Part shown: positions 1 to 5,618 of the stretch, in pieces | Numbering within the stretch: the stretch's first letter is position 1 | Layout: every line of letters begins with the position of its first letter | Notes under the pieces: generated by a model | What the model saw: the letters and a program-made list of their open reading frames with translations, nothing else | What the model was told of the DNA's origin: nothing | Database searches by the model: none | From: JBJELF01 sp051879015 | GTDB lineage: Bacteria; Bacillota; Clostridia; Lachnospirales; Lachnospiraceae | Length of the DNA: 8,210 nt | Direction: 5' to 3' | NCBI GenBank assembly: GCA_051879015.1 | Contig: JBJELF010000003.1 | Location: forward strand, 1-8,210 | Position numbers and translations under genes: made by a program

Positions 1-1
1 T

Positions 2-1150
2 GTTTTGTTGGATGAAAATGATCAGCTGATTGGCAATGCTGTGGGTTATCGTGACAGCAGGACGATGGGAATGGATAAGAAGGTATATGAAATTATTTCT
101 GAGGATGAGCTTTACGCAAGAACAGGTATTCAGAAACAAATTTATAATACGATTTATCAATTAATGGCATTAAAAGAGAAGGCTCCAGAGCAATTGAACC
201 AAGCCCAGGCGATGTTGATGATTCCAGAGTATTTTAATTTTTTGCTGACGGGTAAGAAAGCAGCAGAGTATACCAATGTTACTACTGGTCAGTTGGTGAG
301 TCCAATTACAAAAGATTGGGACATGGAATTGATTGAGAGATTGGGCTATCCTACTCGCATTTTCCAGAAGATTGAAAAACCAGGTACCGTTTTGGGTGAT
401 TTGAAACCAGAGATTCAGGCGATGGTTGGATTTAACTGTAAGGTTATTTTGCCGGCAACTCATGACACTGGTTCTGCTGTAATGGCAGTGCCTACTAATA
501 AAGAGGATACGATTTACATTAGTTCCGGCACATGGTCTTTGATGGGAACGGAGCTAATGGAGGCGGATTGTTCTAAGGAGAGCAAGGTGAACAACTTTAC
601 CAATGAGGGCGGTTACAACTATCGTTTCCGTTATCTGAAAAATATCATGGGACTTTGGATGATTCAGTCAGTAAGAAAAGAGATTGCAGCAACTATGAGT
701 TTTGGCATGATTTGTGATTTGGCTTCCAAAGAAACAATTCCTTCTATAGTAGACTGTAATGATGACCGTTTCCTGGCTCCGAAGAATATGACGGAGGAAG
801 TGCAGAAGGCTTGTGCTGAGTCAGGGCAGCCAGTGCCAGAAGGTATTGCTCAGGTGGCATCCGTTATCTACAACAGTTTAGCACAGTGTTATGCGCAGAC
901 AATTTCTGCTATGGAAGCACAGTTAGGGAAGCATTATGAGTGTATCAATGTGGTTGGAGGCGGCGCCAATGCAGCATATTTAAATGAACTGACCGCAAAA
1001 GCGACAGGAAGAACGGTTTATGCAGGACCAACAGAGGCAACTGCCATCGGAAATTTGATCGCCCAGATGATTGAGAGTGGTGAGCTTTCCGATTTGTCGG
1101 CGGCAAGAACATGTGTTTTTGAATCATTTGCAGTAAAAGAATATCATTGA
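2..1150 (+). CDS. rhaB: Rhamnulokinase RhaB, 5'-truncated by window edge
   Basis: RhaB phosphorylates L-rhamnulose with ATP to L-rhamnulose-1-phosphate, the second cytoplasmic step of L-rhamnose breakdown. The reading frame is open to the left edge (GTT codon at 2-4, then Leu-Leu-Asp-Glu), so the TTG at 5-7 is an internal Leu codon and not a start. About 382 residues are visible. RhaB of E. coli is 489 residues, so roughly the first 100, with the N-terminal phosphate-binding part of the FGGY fold, lie outside. Seen here are GNAVGYRDSRT near the left edge, ATHDTGSA with the presumed catalytic Asp (codon 464-466), the SSGTWSLMG nucleotide-binding stretch (about 511-545), NDDRFLAPKNM, and the C-terminal VVGGGANAAYLNELTA adenosine-binding motif near 951-1000. 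The gene ends with TGA at 1148-1150, and rhaA follows 74 bp later. The family is clear. Xylulokinase or another FGGY kinase is less likely given the rhaA-rhaD neighbours and RhaB-like motifs. Confidence 0.95.
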   Translation, partial: VLLDENDQLIGNAVGYRDSRTMGMDKKVYEIISEDELYARTGIQKQIYNTIYQLMALKEKAPEQLNQAQAMLMIPEYFNFLLTGKKAAEYTNVTTGQLVSPITKDWDMELIERLGYPTRIFQKIEKPGTVLGDLKPEIQAMVGFNCKVILPATHDTGSAVMAVPTNKEDTIYISSGTWSLMGTELMEADCSKESKVNNFTNEGGYNYRFRYLKNIMGLWMIQSVRKEIAATMSFGMICDLASKETIPSIVDCNDDRFLAPKNMTEEVQKACAESGQPVPEGIAQVASVIYNSLAQCYAQTISAMEAQLGKHYECINVVGGGANAAYLNELTAKATGRTVYAGPTEATAIGNLIAQMIESGELSDLSAARTCVFESFAVKEYH

Positions 1151-1171
1151 CCATAAGATGATAGATAGGAG

Positions 1172-1195
1172 GCTGTCCCACTAGTGTGGCACAGC
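1172..1195 (+). other. Imperfect hairpin in the rhaB-rhaA gap
   Basis: GCTGTCCCAC (1172-1181) faces GTGGCACAGC (1186-1195) across a TAGT loop, giving a 10-bp stem with one C-C mismatch. An AGGAGG (1167-1172) abuts its 5' side but has no well-spaced start codon. There is no T-run, so it is not an intrinsic terminator. It could tune rhaA translation or mRNA stability, or be a small repeat or insertion scar. The dyad is directly visible, but its function is unknown. Confidence 0.5.
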
Positions 1196-1224
1196 AGTTG
1201 ATAGAGAGAAAGGAAAATAAGAAA

Positions 1225-2481
1225 ATGACACAGAAAGAAAGATATGTATTTGCAAGAGAGCAGTATAAGGCATGGGGAGTAGATACGGATGCAGCGATTG
1301 CCCGTTTGAAAGAGGTACCGATCTCCCTTCATTGCTGGCAGGGCGACGACGTAATTGGTTTTGATCATGATGGACCTTTGACTGGAGGGATTCAGACTAC
1401 AGGTAATTATCCTGGAAAGGCAAAGACGCCAGAGCAGCTGATGCAGGATATGGAGAAGGCTATTAGTTTGATGCCAGGAAAGAAGAAACTGAATCTTCAT
1501 GCAAGTTATGCGATTTTTGAAGAGGGTGAATATGTAGACCGAGACAAGTTGGAGCCAAAGCATTTTGCAAAGTGGGTTGAATTTGCAAAGAAGCATGATA
1601 TGGGCATCGACTTCAATCCAACCTTCTTTTCCAGTGACAAGGTAAAAGATGGTTTAACTTTGTCTAGTCCAGATGAGGAGACAAGAAAATTCTGGATTGA
1701 GCATGGTAAGGCCTGCATTCGTATTTCTCAGTATTTTGCTGAGGAGACTGGGGTTCCATGTGTAATGAACATTTGGACAGGTGATGGTTATAAGGATATT
1801 CCAGCTGACCGTTTGGGACCGAGAATGCGTTACAAGGATTCCATTGAGCAAATTGTAGCAGAGCCACATGATCCAAATCTGGTTAAGCCATGTGTTGAGT
1901 CGAAGGTATTTGGTATCGGCGTTGAATCCTTTACTGCTGGTTCTGGTGAGTTTAGTCTCTTGTTTGCAGCTACCCATGAGGGAGTTCTGCCATTGATGGA
2001 TAATGGTCATTATCATCCAACAGAAGTGGTATCCGATAAAATTCCTGCTTTGTTGACCTATTTTCCAGAAATTGCGCTTCATATCACTCGTGGTGTTCGT
2101 TGGGATTCCGACCATGTGGTTCTTTGGGATGATGAGACCAAAGAGATGGCAAAGGAAATTGTTCGCTGCAACGCACTCAATCGTGTCAATATGGCATTGG
2201 ATTATTTTGATGCAAGCATCAACCGTATTTCCGCATGGACGGTTGGTTTTAGAAGCTGGCAGAAAGCATTATTGTTTGCTCTTTGTTCTCCAAACACTAT
2301 GCTGAAGAATCTGCAGGATGAAACACAGTTGACTAAGTTGATGGTAATGCAGGAAGAAGTAAAGATGCTGCCATTTGGTGAAATTTGGACAGAGTATTGC
2401 AATCAATGTGGTGTAACTGCTGATGCTAGCTGGTTTGAAGAAATTGAGAAGTATGAAAAAGAAGTTTTATTGAATCGATAA
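1225..2481 (+). CDS. rhaA: L-rhamnose isomerase RhaA
   Basis: RhaA is the cytoplasmic, Mn2+-dependent isomerase that converts L-rhamnose to L-rhamnulose, the first step of the pathway. Started at ATG 1225 the protein is 418 residues, against 419 in E. coli. The N-terminus MTQKERYVFAREQY and the stretch VPISLHCWQGDDV (31-43) are typical of the family. The metal ligands fall where they do in E. coli RhaA: His262 in GHYHPTE, and Asp294 and Asp296 in RWDSDH. An in-frame GTG at 1186 would add 13 residues (MAQQLIERKENKK), but this extension is not family-like. Its AGGAGG at 1167-1172 lies 13 nt away and a hairpin covers the site. The ATG has AAGGAA (1210-1215) about 9 nt upstream. The gene sits 74 bp after rhaB and 47 bp before rhaD, consistent with one operon. 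No frameshift or missing active-site residue was seen. Confidence 0.97.
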   Translation: MTQKERYVFAREQYKAWGVDTDAAIARLKEVPISLHCWQGDDVIGFDHDGPLTGGIQTTGNYPGKAKTPEQLMQDMEKAISLMPGKKKLNLHASYAIFEEGEYVDRDKLEPKHFAKWVEFAKKHDMGIDFNPTFFSSDKVKDGLTLSSPDEETRKFWIEHGKACIRISQYFAEETGVPCVMNIWTGDGYKDIPADRLGPRMRYKDSIEQIVAEPHDPNLVKPCVESKVFGIGVESFTAGSGEFSLLFAATHEGVLPLMDNGHYHPTEVVSDKIPALLTYFPEIALHITRGVRWDSDHVVLWDDETKEMAKEIVRCNALNRVNMALDYFDASINRISAWTVGFRSWQKALLFALCSPNTMLKNLQDETQLTKLMVMQEEVKMLPFGEIWTEYCNQCGVTADASWFEEIEKYEKEVLLNR

Positions 2482-2528
2482 TAATTGCATTTTTAAAGAA
2501 AAAGAGTTATAATATAAGGAGAAAAATC

Positions 2529-3353
2529 ATGAAAGTATTAGATGCAGAATTTGTACAGGGATTTATTCGTATGGCAAATGATGGTTGGGAGCAAGGTTGG
2601 CATGAGAGAAACGGTGGAAATCTTTCCTATCGCATCAAGCCAGAGGAAGTAGAGTCTGTAAAAGAAAACTTTGTGCCGGGTGAGTGGAGACCAATTGGCA
2701 CTAGTGTACCACAGTTGGCTGGTGAGTATTTTATGGTGACTGGAAGCGGCAAATATTTCCGTAATGTTATCATTAATCCAGAAGACTCCTGCTGTATTAT
2801 TGAACTGGACGAGCTGGGCGAGAATTATCGTATTATGTGGGGATTGGTAAATGGTGGAAAGCCAACTTCCGAGCTTCCGTCCCATTTAATGAACCATGAA
2901 GTGAAAAAGCTTGCTTCCAATGGCAAACACAGAGTAATCTATCATGCTCATACCACCAATGTAATTGCTCTTACCTTTGTACTTCCTCTTGAGGATGCTG
3001 TATTTACAAGAGAGCTTTGGGAGATGGCTACTGAATGTCCAGTTGTATTCCCAGATGGTATTGGTGTAGTTCCTTGGATGGTTCCAGGCGGAAGAGATAT
3101 TGCAGTTGCCACCAGCGAATTAATGAAGAAGTATGATGTAGCAATTTGGGCTCATCATGGTATGTTTGCGTCTGGTGAAGATTTTGATTTGACTTTCGGT
3201 TTGATGCATACCGTAGAGAAATCTGCTGAAATTTTGGTAAAAATGCTTTCTATGACAAATACAAAGCGTCAGACCATAACTCCACAGAATTTCCGTGATT
3301 TGGCTGTTGATTTCAAGGTAAATCTTCCAGAAGAGTTCTTGTATGAGAAATAA
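2529..3353 (+). CDS. rhaD: Rhamnulose-1-phosphate aldolase RhaD
   Basis: RhaD is a Zn2+-dependent class II aldolase that cleaves L-rhamnulose-1-phosphate into dihydroxyacetone phosphate and L-lactaldehyde in the cytoplasm. The protein is 274 residues, the same length as E. coli RhaD. The metal-binding histidines are visible as His139 and His141 in YHAHTTN and His210 in WAHHGMF. The catalytic Glu is Glu115 in KPTSELPSH. All four sit two positions before their E. coli counterparts (141, 143, 212, 117). The N-terminal WHERNGGNLSYR and the TGSGKYFRNV segment are also typical of the class II aldolase fold. The start is set by AAGGAG at 2516-2521, 7 nt before the ATG. Fuculose-phosphate aldolase FucA shares the fold but is shorter (about 215 residues). 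Length and neighbours both favour RhaD. I see no terminator directly after the gene, so transcription may continue into fucO. Confidence 0.97.
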   Translation: MKVLDAEFVQGFIRMANDGWEQGWHERNGGNLSYRIKPEEVESVKENFVPGEWRPIGTSVPQLAGEYFMVTGSGKYFRNVIINPEDSCCIIELDELGENYRIMWGLVNGGKPTSELPSHLMNHEVKKLASNGKHRVIYHAHTTNVIALTFVLPLEDAVFTRELWEMATECPVVFPDGIGVVPWMVPGGRDIAVATSELMKKYDVAIWAHHGMFASGEDFDLTFGLMHTVEKSAEILVKMLSMTNTKRQTITPQNFRDLAVDFKVNLPEEFLYEK

Positions 3354-3406
3354 TCAGTTCGTTTGTTGTGATATGACAATGTTATCAATGGAACGTGTAC
3401 CCTTAA

Positions 3407-3424
3407 TTGTTAAAAAATTAACTA
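3407..3424. promoter_or_regulatory. Candidate Rex (redox) operator upstream of fucO
   Basis: The sequence TTGTTAA-AAAA-TTAACTA matches the clostridial Rex consensus TTGTTAA-N4-TTAACAA at 13 of 14 defined positions. Rex is known to repress fermentative NADH-dependent dehydrogenase genes in Firmicutes and to leave DNA when NADH is high. The site is 5 bp upstream of a TTGACA hexamer and about 132 bp before the fucO start, and fucO encodes exactly such an NADH-linked reductase. The match is seen in the sequence; Rex binding is inferred. Confidence 0.6.
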
Positions 3425-3429
3425 TCTAA

Positions 3430-3456
3430 TTGACAAATTCGTGGGAATGATTTAGT
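3430..3456 (+). promoter_or_regulatory. Possible sigma-A promoter for fucO
   Basis: A perfect -35 hexamer TTGACA (3430-3435) is followed after 15 bp by TTTAGT (3451-3456), preceded by TGA and so resembling an extended -10. The spacing is short and the -10 matches only 4 of 6 bases, so this is a modest candidate. Support comes from context: it lies directly after the Rex-like palindrome and before a CRE-like sequence, within a 203-bp gap. Transcription would start near 3463 and leave a leader of about 95 nt. Confidence 0.35.
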
Positions 3457-3459
3457 TGA

Positions 3460-3473
3460 CGGAAGCGTTAGCA
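3460..3473. promoter_or_regulatory. Possible catabolite-responsive element (CcpA site)
   Basis: CGGAAGCGTTAGCA fits the cre pattern TGNAARCGNTNNCA except for its first base. It fits the stricter TGWNANCGNTNWCA pattern less well. It would overlap the start point of the candidate fucO promoter, a position where CcpA typically represses. Catabolite control of a rhamnose/propanediol gene is plausible, but a single motif of this quality can arise by chance. Confidence 0.3.
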
Positions 3474-3556
3474 TTCATGTTTGTGGTTGGATAGATAATA
3501 GATGTAACAAAAAGTGGTATTCAAATAAATTTATTATAAAAAAGGAGAAATGAAAA

Positions 3557-4705
3557 ATGGCAAACAGATTTGTGTTAAATGAAATGTCCTACCATGGTGC
3601 AGGCGCAATCCAGAGCATTTCTGATGAGGCAATCGGCAGAGGATTTAAGAAGGCTTTTGTATGTTCTGACCCAGACCTTGTAAAGTTTGGCGTTACTAAG
3701 AAGGTATTGGATGTACTGGAAGCTGCTGGTTTAGTTTATGAGTTGTATTCCAACATCAAACCAAATCCAACTATCGAAAATGTACAGACTGGTGTAGAAG
3801 CATTCAAGGTATCTGGCGCAGATTATATCATTGCAATCGGTGGTGGTTCTTCTATGGATACTGCAAAGGCAATTGGTATCATTATCACTAATCCAGATTT
3901 CGCTGATGTAAGAAGTCTTGAGGGCGTTGCTCCTACAAAAAATAAGTGTGTACCTATTTTTGCTGTACCTACCACAGCTGGTACTGCTGCTGAAGTTACA
4001 ATCAACTATGTTATTACAGATGTAGAGAAGAATCGTAAGATGGTTTGCGTTGACCCTAAGGATATTCCTGTCGTTGCATTTGTTGACCCAGAGATGATGT
4101 CCACTATGCCTAAGGGATTGACAGCAGCTACTGGTATGGATGCTTTAACTCATGCGATTGAGGGCTACATCACTGCTGGTGCTTGGGAACTTTCTGATAT
4201 GTTCCACTTAAAGGCAATTGAAATCATCAGCCGTTCTTTGAGAGGTGCTGTTGCCAATACCCCAGAAGGAAGAGCAGATATGGCTCTTGGCCAGTACGTT
4301 GCAGGTATGGGATTTTCCAATGTAGGTCTTGGTATTGTTCATTCTATGGCTCATCCTTTGGGTGCTCTGTATGATACTCCTCATGGTGTAGCAAATGCCA
4401 TTATCCTGCCAACTGTTATGGAGTACAATGCACCAGCTACTGGCGAGAAGTATCGTGAGATTGCTCGTGCGATGGGTGTAGAGGGTGTTGATTCCATGAC
4501 TCAGGAAGAGTATAGAAAGGCTGCTATTGATGCAGTTAAGAAGCTTTCTCAGGATGTGGGTATTCCAGCTGATTTGAAAGCAATCGTTAAGGAAGAGGAT
4601 ATTCAGTTCTTATCCGAGTCCGCTTACGCAGATGCCTGCAGACCTGGAAATCCAAGAGAGACCAGCGTAGAGGAAATTGCTGCTTTGTATCGTTCTCTTC
4701 TGTAA
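3557..4705 (+). CDS. fucO: Lactaldehyde reductase / 1,2-propanediol oxidoreductase FucO
   Basis: FucO is a group III, iron-dependent, NADH-linked alcohol dehydrogenase that reduces L-lactaldehyde, the product of RhaD, to L-1,2-propanediol and regenerates NAD+. The protein is 382 residues (E. coli FucO is 383) and strongly resembles it along its length, for example in MANRFVLNE, SLEGVAPT, VPTTAGTAAEVTINYVITD and GQYVAGMGFSNVGLG. The dinucleotide-binding GGGS is at 95-98. The iron ligands are Asp195 and His199 (GMDALTHAIEGY), His262 (VHSMAHPLGA) and His276 (TPHGVAN), each one position before its E. coli equivalent. The ATG is preceded by AAGGAGA (3542-3548). Another ATG at 3550 is out of frame. 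The 203-bp gap before the gene holds candidate Rex, promoter and cre sequences, and a strong terminator follows. Another group III alcohol dehydrogenase with different specificity cannot be fully excluded, but the sequence and the rha context agree. Confidence 0.95.
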   Translation: MANRFVLNEMSYHGAGAIQSISDEAIGRGFKKAFVCSDPDLVKFGVTKKVLDVLEAAGLVYELYSNIKPNPTIENVQTGVEAFKVSGADYIIAIGGGSSMDTAKAIGIIITNPDFADVRSLEGVAPTKNKCVPIFAVPTTAGTAAEVTINYVITDVEKNRKMVCVDPKDIPVVAFVDPEMMSTMPKGLTAATGMDALTHAIEGYITAGAWELSDMFHLKAIEIISRSLRGAVANTPEGRADMALGQYVAGMGFSNVGLGIVHSMAHPLGALYDTPHGVANAIILPTVMEYNAPATGEKYREIARAMGVEGVDSMTQEEYRKAAIDAVKKLSQDVGIPADLKAIVKEEDIQFLSESAYADACRPGNPRETSVEEIAALYRSLL

Positions 4706-4773
4706 AAAAAATCATTTGTGTACATAAATATTTATGATACTGAAGTCCAAAGGTCATATATTTCTATGAGTTT

Positions 4774-4814
4774 AAACGACTGTTAAACTAAATTTAGTTT
4801 AGCAGTCGTTTTTT
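4774..4814 (+). terminator. Intrinsic terminator after fucO
   Basis: AAACGACTG (4774-4782) pairs with CAGTCGTTT (4803-4811). A T-G wobble and an 18-bp perfect palindrome (4784-4801) fill the inside, so almost the whole element folds into one long hairpin. T6 (4809-4814) closes it. The other strand lacks a T-run after the stem, so it works for + strand transcription. It separates the rha/fucO and feo units. Confidence 0.92.
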
Positions 4815-4851
4815 ATCTATCATGCTGCCTTCTGGCTGGATATATCCGTTG

Positions 4852-4902
4852 TTGTCAAGTGAATAGTACTTTATTAAAAAGTTTTCATAAAGTGCTTGAC
4901 AA
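4852..4902. repeat. Two-part inverted repeat before the feo promoter
   Basis: The outer arms TTGTCAAG (4852-4859) and CTTGACAA (4895-4902) and the inner arms ACTTTAT (4868-4874) and ATAAAGT (4887-4893) are both perfect inverted repeats. The unpaired spacers are unequal, 8 nt on the left and 1 nt on the right. The right outer arm contains the -35 hexamer of the feoA promoter. The dyad is upstream of the predicted start point, so it would act as DNA (a second regulator or a DNA bend) or be a small repeat remnant. No function is known. Confidence 0.55.
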
Positions 4903-4924
4903 TTGGTAATAATTAGCATATACT
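4896..4924 (+). promoter_or_regulatory. Sigma-A promoter of the feo genes
   Basis: A consensus -35 TTGACA (4896-4901), a 17-bp spacer and a -10 TATACT (4919-4924) form a near-ideal housekeeping promoter. Transcription is predicted to start near 4931, giving a leader of about 40 nt before feoA. The -10 is embedded in the TTAG-N6-CTAA palindrome, a classic arrangement for repression by a metal-loaded regulator. Confidence 0.85.
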
Positions 4925-4926
4925 AA
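4913..4926. promoter_or_regulatory. Feo palindrome 1, candidate metal-regulator operator
   Basis: TTAGCATATACTAA is the first of three TTAG-N6-CTAA palindromes in the feo region, consensus TTAGYATWWRCTAA. It overlaps the -10 box of the feoA promoter. The half-site TTAG/CTAA resembles those of DtxR/IdeR-type iron repressors, so that class is the best guess. The exact regulator is inferred. The motif does not look like a Fur box. Confidence 0.6.
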
Positions 4927-4959
4927 CTTATGTAAGAAATGATTAACTTAAGTTGCAAT

Positions 4960-4965
4960 AGGAGG
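4960..4965 (+). promoter_or_regulatory. Strong ribosome binding site that leaves the feoA start ambiguous
   Basis: AGGAGG lies 5 nt before ATG 4971 and 8 nt before ATG 4974. The two adjacent ATGs differ by one Met. The 8-nt spacing is closer to the optimum, which makes 4974 (starting MPLSMLKEGE) the slightly better choice. Just upstream is the perfect 10-bp palindrome AACTTAAGTT (4945-4954) in the predicted leader. Confidence 0.7.
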
Positions 4966-4970
4966 AAATC

Positions 4971-5183
4971 ATGATGCCTTTGTCAATGTTGAAAGAAGGA
5001 GAATCCAACACGATTAAGAAGATTGGCGGCAAAGATGAAACACGCAAATTTTTAGAGAATCTTGGATTTGTAGTAGGTGGCACGGTAACAGTTGTTACTC
5101 AGATTAGTGGCAATATCATTGTAAATATCAAGGAATCTCGAGTAGCCATCGGAAAAGATATGGCAAATAAGATTATGGTTTGA
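4971..5183 (+). CDS. feoA: FeoA-type ferrous iron transport accessory protein (first copy)
   Basis: This small cytoplasmic protein of the FeoA family has an SH3-like beta-barrel and is required for full FeoB activity, although its exact role is unsettled. It has 70 residues, or 69 if translation starts at ATG 4974. The opening MPLSMLKEGE and the later LENLGFVVGGTVTVV, SGNIIVNIKESRVAIGKDMANKI follow the FeoA pattern: an LGF-type turn, a Gly-rich strand, then a final segment with the R-x-A-I/L-G/R motif that ends in a hydrophobic strand. It is the first gene after the feo promoter, and the second feoA follows 41 bp later. It has no signal peptide or membrane segment, as expected. The two FeoA copies differ clearly in sequence, so this is not a recent duplication. 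Confidence 0.92.
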   Translation: MMPLSMLKEGESNTIKKIGGKDETRKFLENLGFVVGGTVTVVTQISGNIIVNIKESRVAIGKDMANKIMV

Positions 5184-5224
5184 TGTCTTTTGAAATGAAT
5201 AGGCGAAAAGAATAGGAGAGAGTT

Positions 5225-5446
5225 ATGAAAACATTAAAAGAAGTCGCTTGTGGTCAGACTGTGAAGGTGAAAAAACTTCATGGAGAGGGACCAGTCAAGA
5301 GAAGAATTATGGATATGGGAATTACTAAGGGTATTGAAATTTTTGTTCGTAAAGTAGCTCCTTTGGGGGATCCTGTGGAGGTAACTGTCAGAGGATATGA
5401 GTTATCTTTGAGAAAAGCAGATGCTGAGATGATTGAGGTTGAGTAA
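5225..5446 (+). CDS. feoA: FeoA-type ferrous iron transport accessory protein (second copy)
   Basis: This is a second FeoA-family SH3-like protein of 73 residues. It shows the family outline more fully than the first copy: MKTLKEVACGQTVKVKKLHGEGPVKRRIMDMGITKGIEIFV, then APLGDPVEVTVRGYELSLRKADAEMIEVE. The MGITKG turn, the PLGDPVEV strand and the RGYELSLRKADA segment are the classic FeoA signatures. AGGAG (5214-5218) lies 6 nt before the ATG. The gene is 41 bp after the first feoA and probably shares its transcript. A 172-bp gap with two candidate operators separates it from feoB. Two FeoA proteins upstream of one FeoB is a known arrangement in clostridia. Whether they form a heteromer on FeoB is not known from the sequence. 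Confidence 0.94.
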   Translation: MKTLKEVACGQTVKVKKLHGEGPVKRRIMDMGITKGIEIFVRKVAPLGDPVEVTVRGYELSLRKADAEMIEVE

Positions 5447-5516
5447 TAAATCAGTGACAGATTTGCCTGTGAGAAGCAGGTATGTACAGATTAACAAACA
5501 AAGAATCCGAAAAATT

Positions 5517-5530
5517 TTAGCATTTGCTAA
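5517..5530. promoter_or_regulatory. Feo palindrome 2, candidate metal-regulator operator
   Basis: TTAGCATTTGCTAA is the second TTAG-N6-CTAA element, 29 bp (start to start) before the third. Because T6 follows (5531-5536), the same bases could also be read as a weak terminator: a 5-bp TTAGC/GCTAA stem with a 4-nt loop. The stem is short and AT-rich, and the match to the other two palindromes is good, so an operator seems more likely. It could serve as both. Confidence 0.5.
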
Positions 5531-5545
5531 TTTTTTGAATATGAG

Positions 5546-5559
5546 TTAGTATAAACTAA
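5546..5559. promoter_or_regulatory. Feo palindrome 3, candidate metal-regulator operator before feoB
   Basis: TTAGTATAAACTAA lies 60 bp before the feoB start. Read on the minus strand with its flanks (5561-5544), it matches 16 of 18 bases of palindrome 1 with its flanks (4911-4928). It encloses TATAAA, which could be the -10 of a separate feoB promoter. No good -35 sits 16-18 bp upstream (TTGCTA at 5524-5529 is 20 bp away), so an internal promoter is uncertain. Confidence 0.6.
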
Positions 5560-5618
5560 TTCAAGAACGAAGAGACAAACGCAATTGTTAATTAAAAAGG
5601 AATTGAGAGGAGAAAGAA

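Noticed and set aside
1186..1224. GTG at 1186 as the rhaA start
   Set aside because: It adds 13 residues not typical of RhaA, has poor Shine-Dalgarno spacing and lies in a hairpin stem. ATG 1225 gives the family N-terminus and places the metal ligands at E. coli positions.
1654..2115. Long minus-strand open frame inside rhaA, and similar ones inside rhaB, rhaD and feoB
   Set aside because: They lie wholly opposite well-conserved genes, encode unrecognisable, compositionally odd peptides and lack sensible ribosome binding sites, so they are shadows of the real genes.
2485..2513. TTGCAT-17 bp-TATAAT, a possible promoter in the rhaA-rhaD gap
   Set aside because: The -10 is perfect, but the -35 is weak and transcription would begin near 2520, inside the rhaD ribosome binding site (2516-2521). 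It is probably a chance match in a short AT-rich gap of an operon.
4706..4970. Riboswitch or structured RNA leader before feoA
   Set aside because: The predicted leader is only about 40 nt, too short for a known riboswitch. The larger dyads lie upstream of the promoter or belong to the fucO terminator.
5457..5492. Direct repeat ACAGATT (5457-5463 and 5486-5492) and a weak CCTG/CAGG hairpin between them
   Set aside because: The repeat is only 7 bp and the stem 4 bp, with no T-run and no link to a known element. It is likely chance.
5517..5536. Intrinsic terminator between feoA2 and feoB
   Set aside because: The stem is only 5 bp and AT-rich although T6 follows. The bases fit the TTAG-N6-CTAA operator pattern better, so it was listed as a palindrome with the alternative noted.
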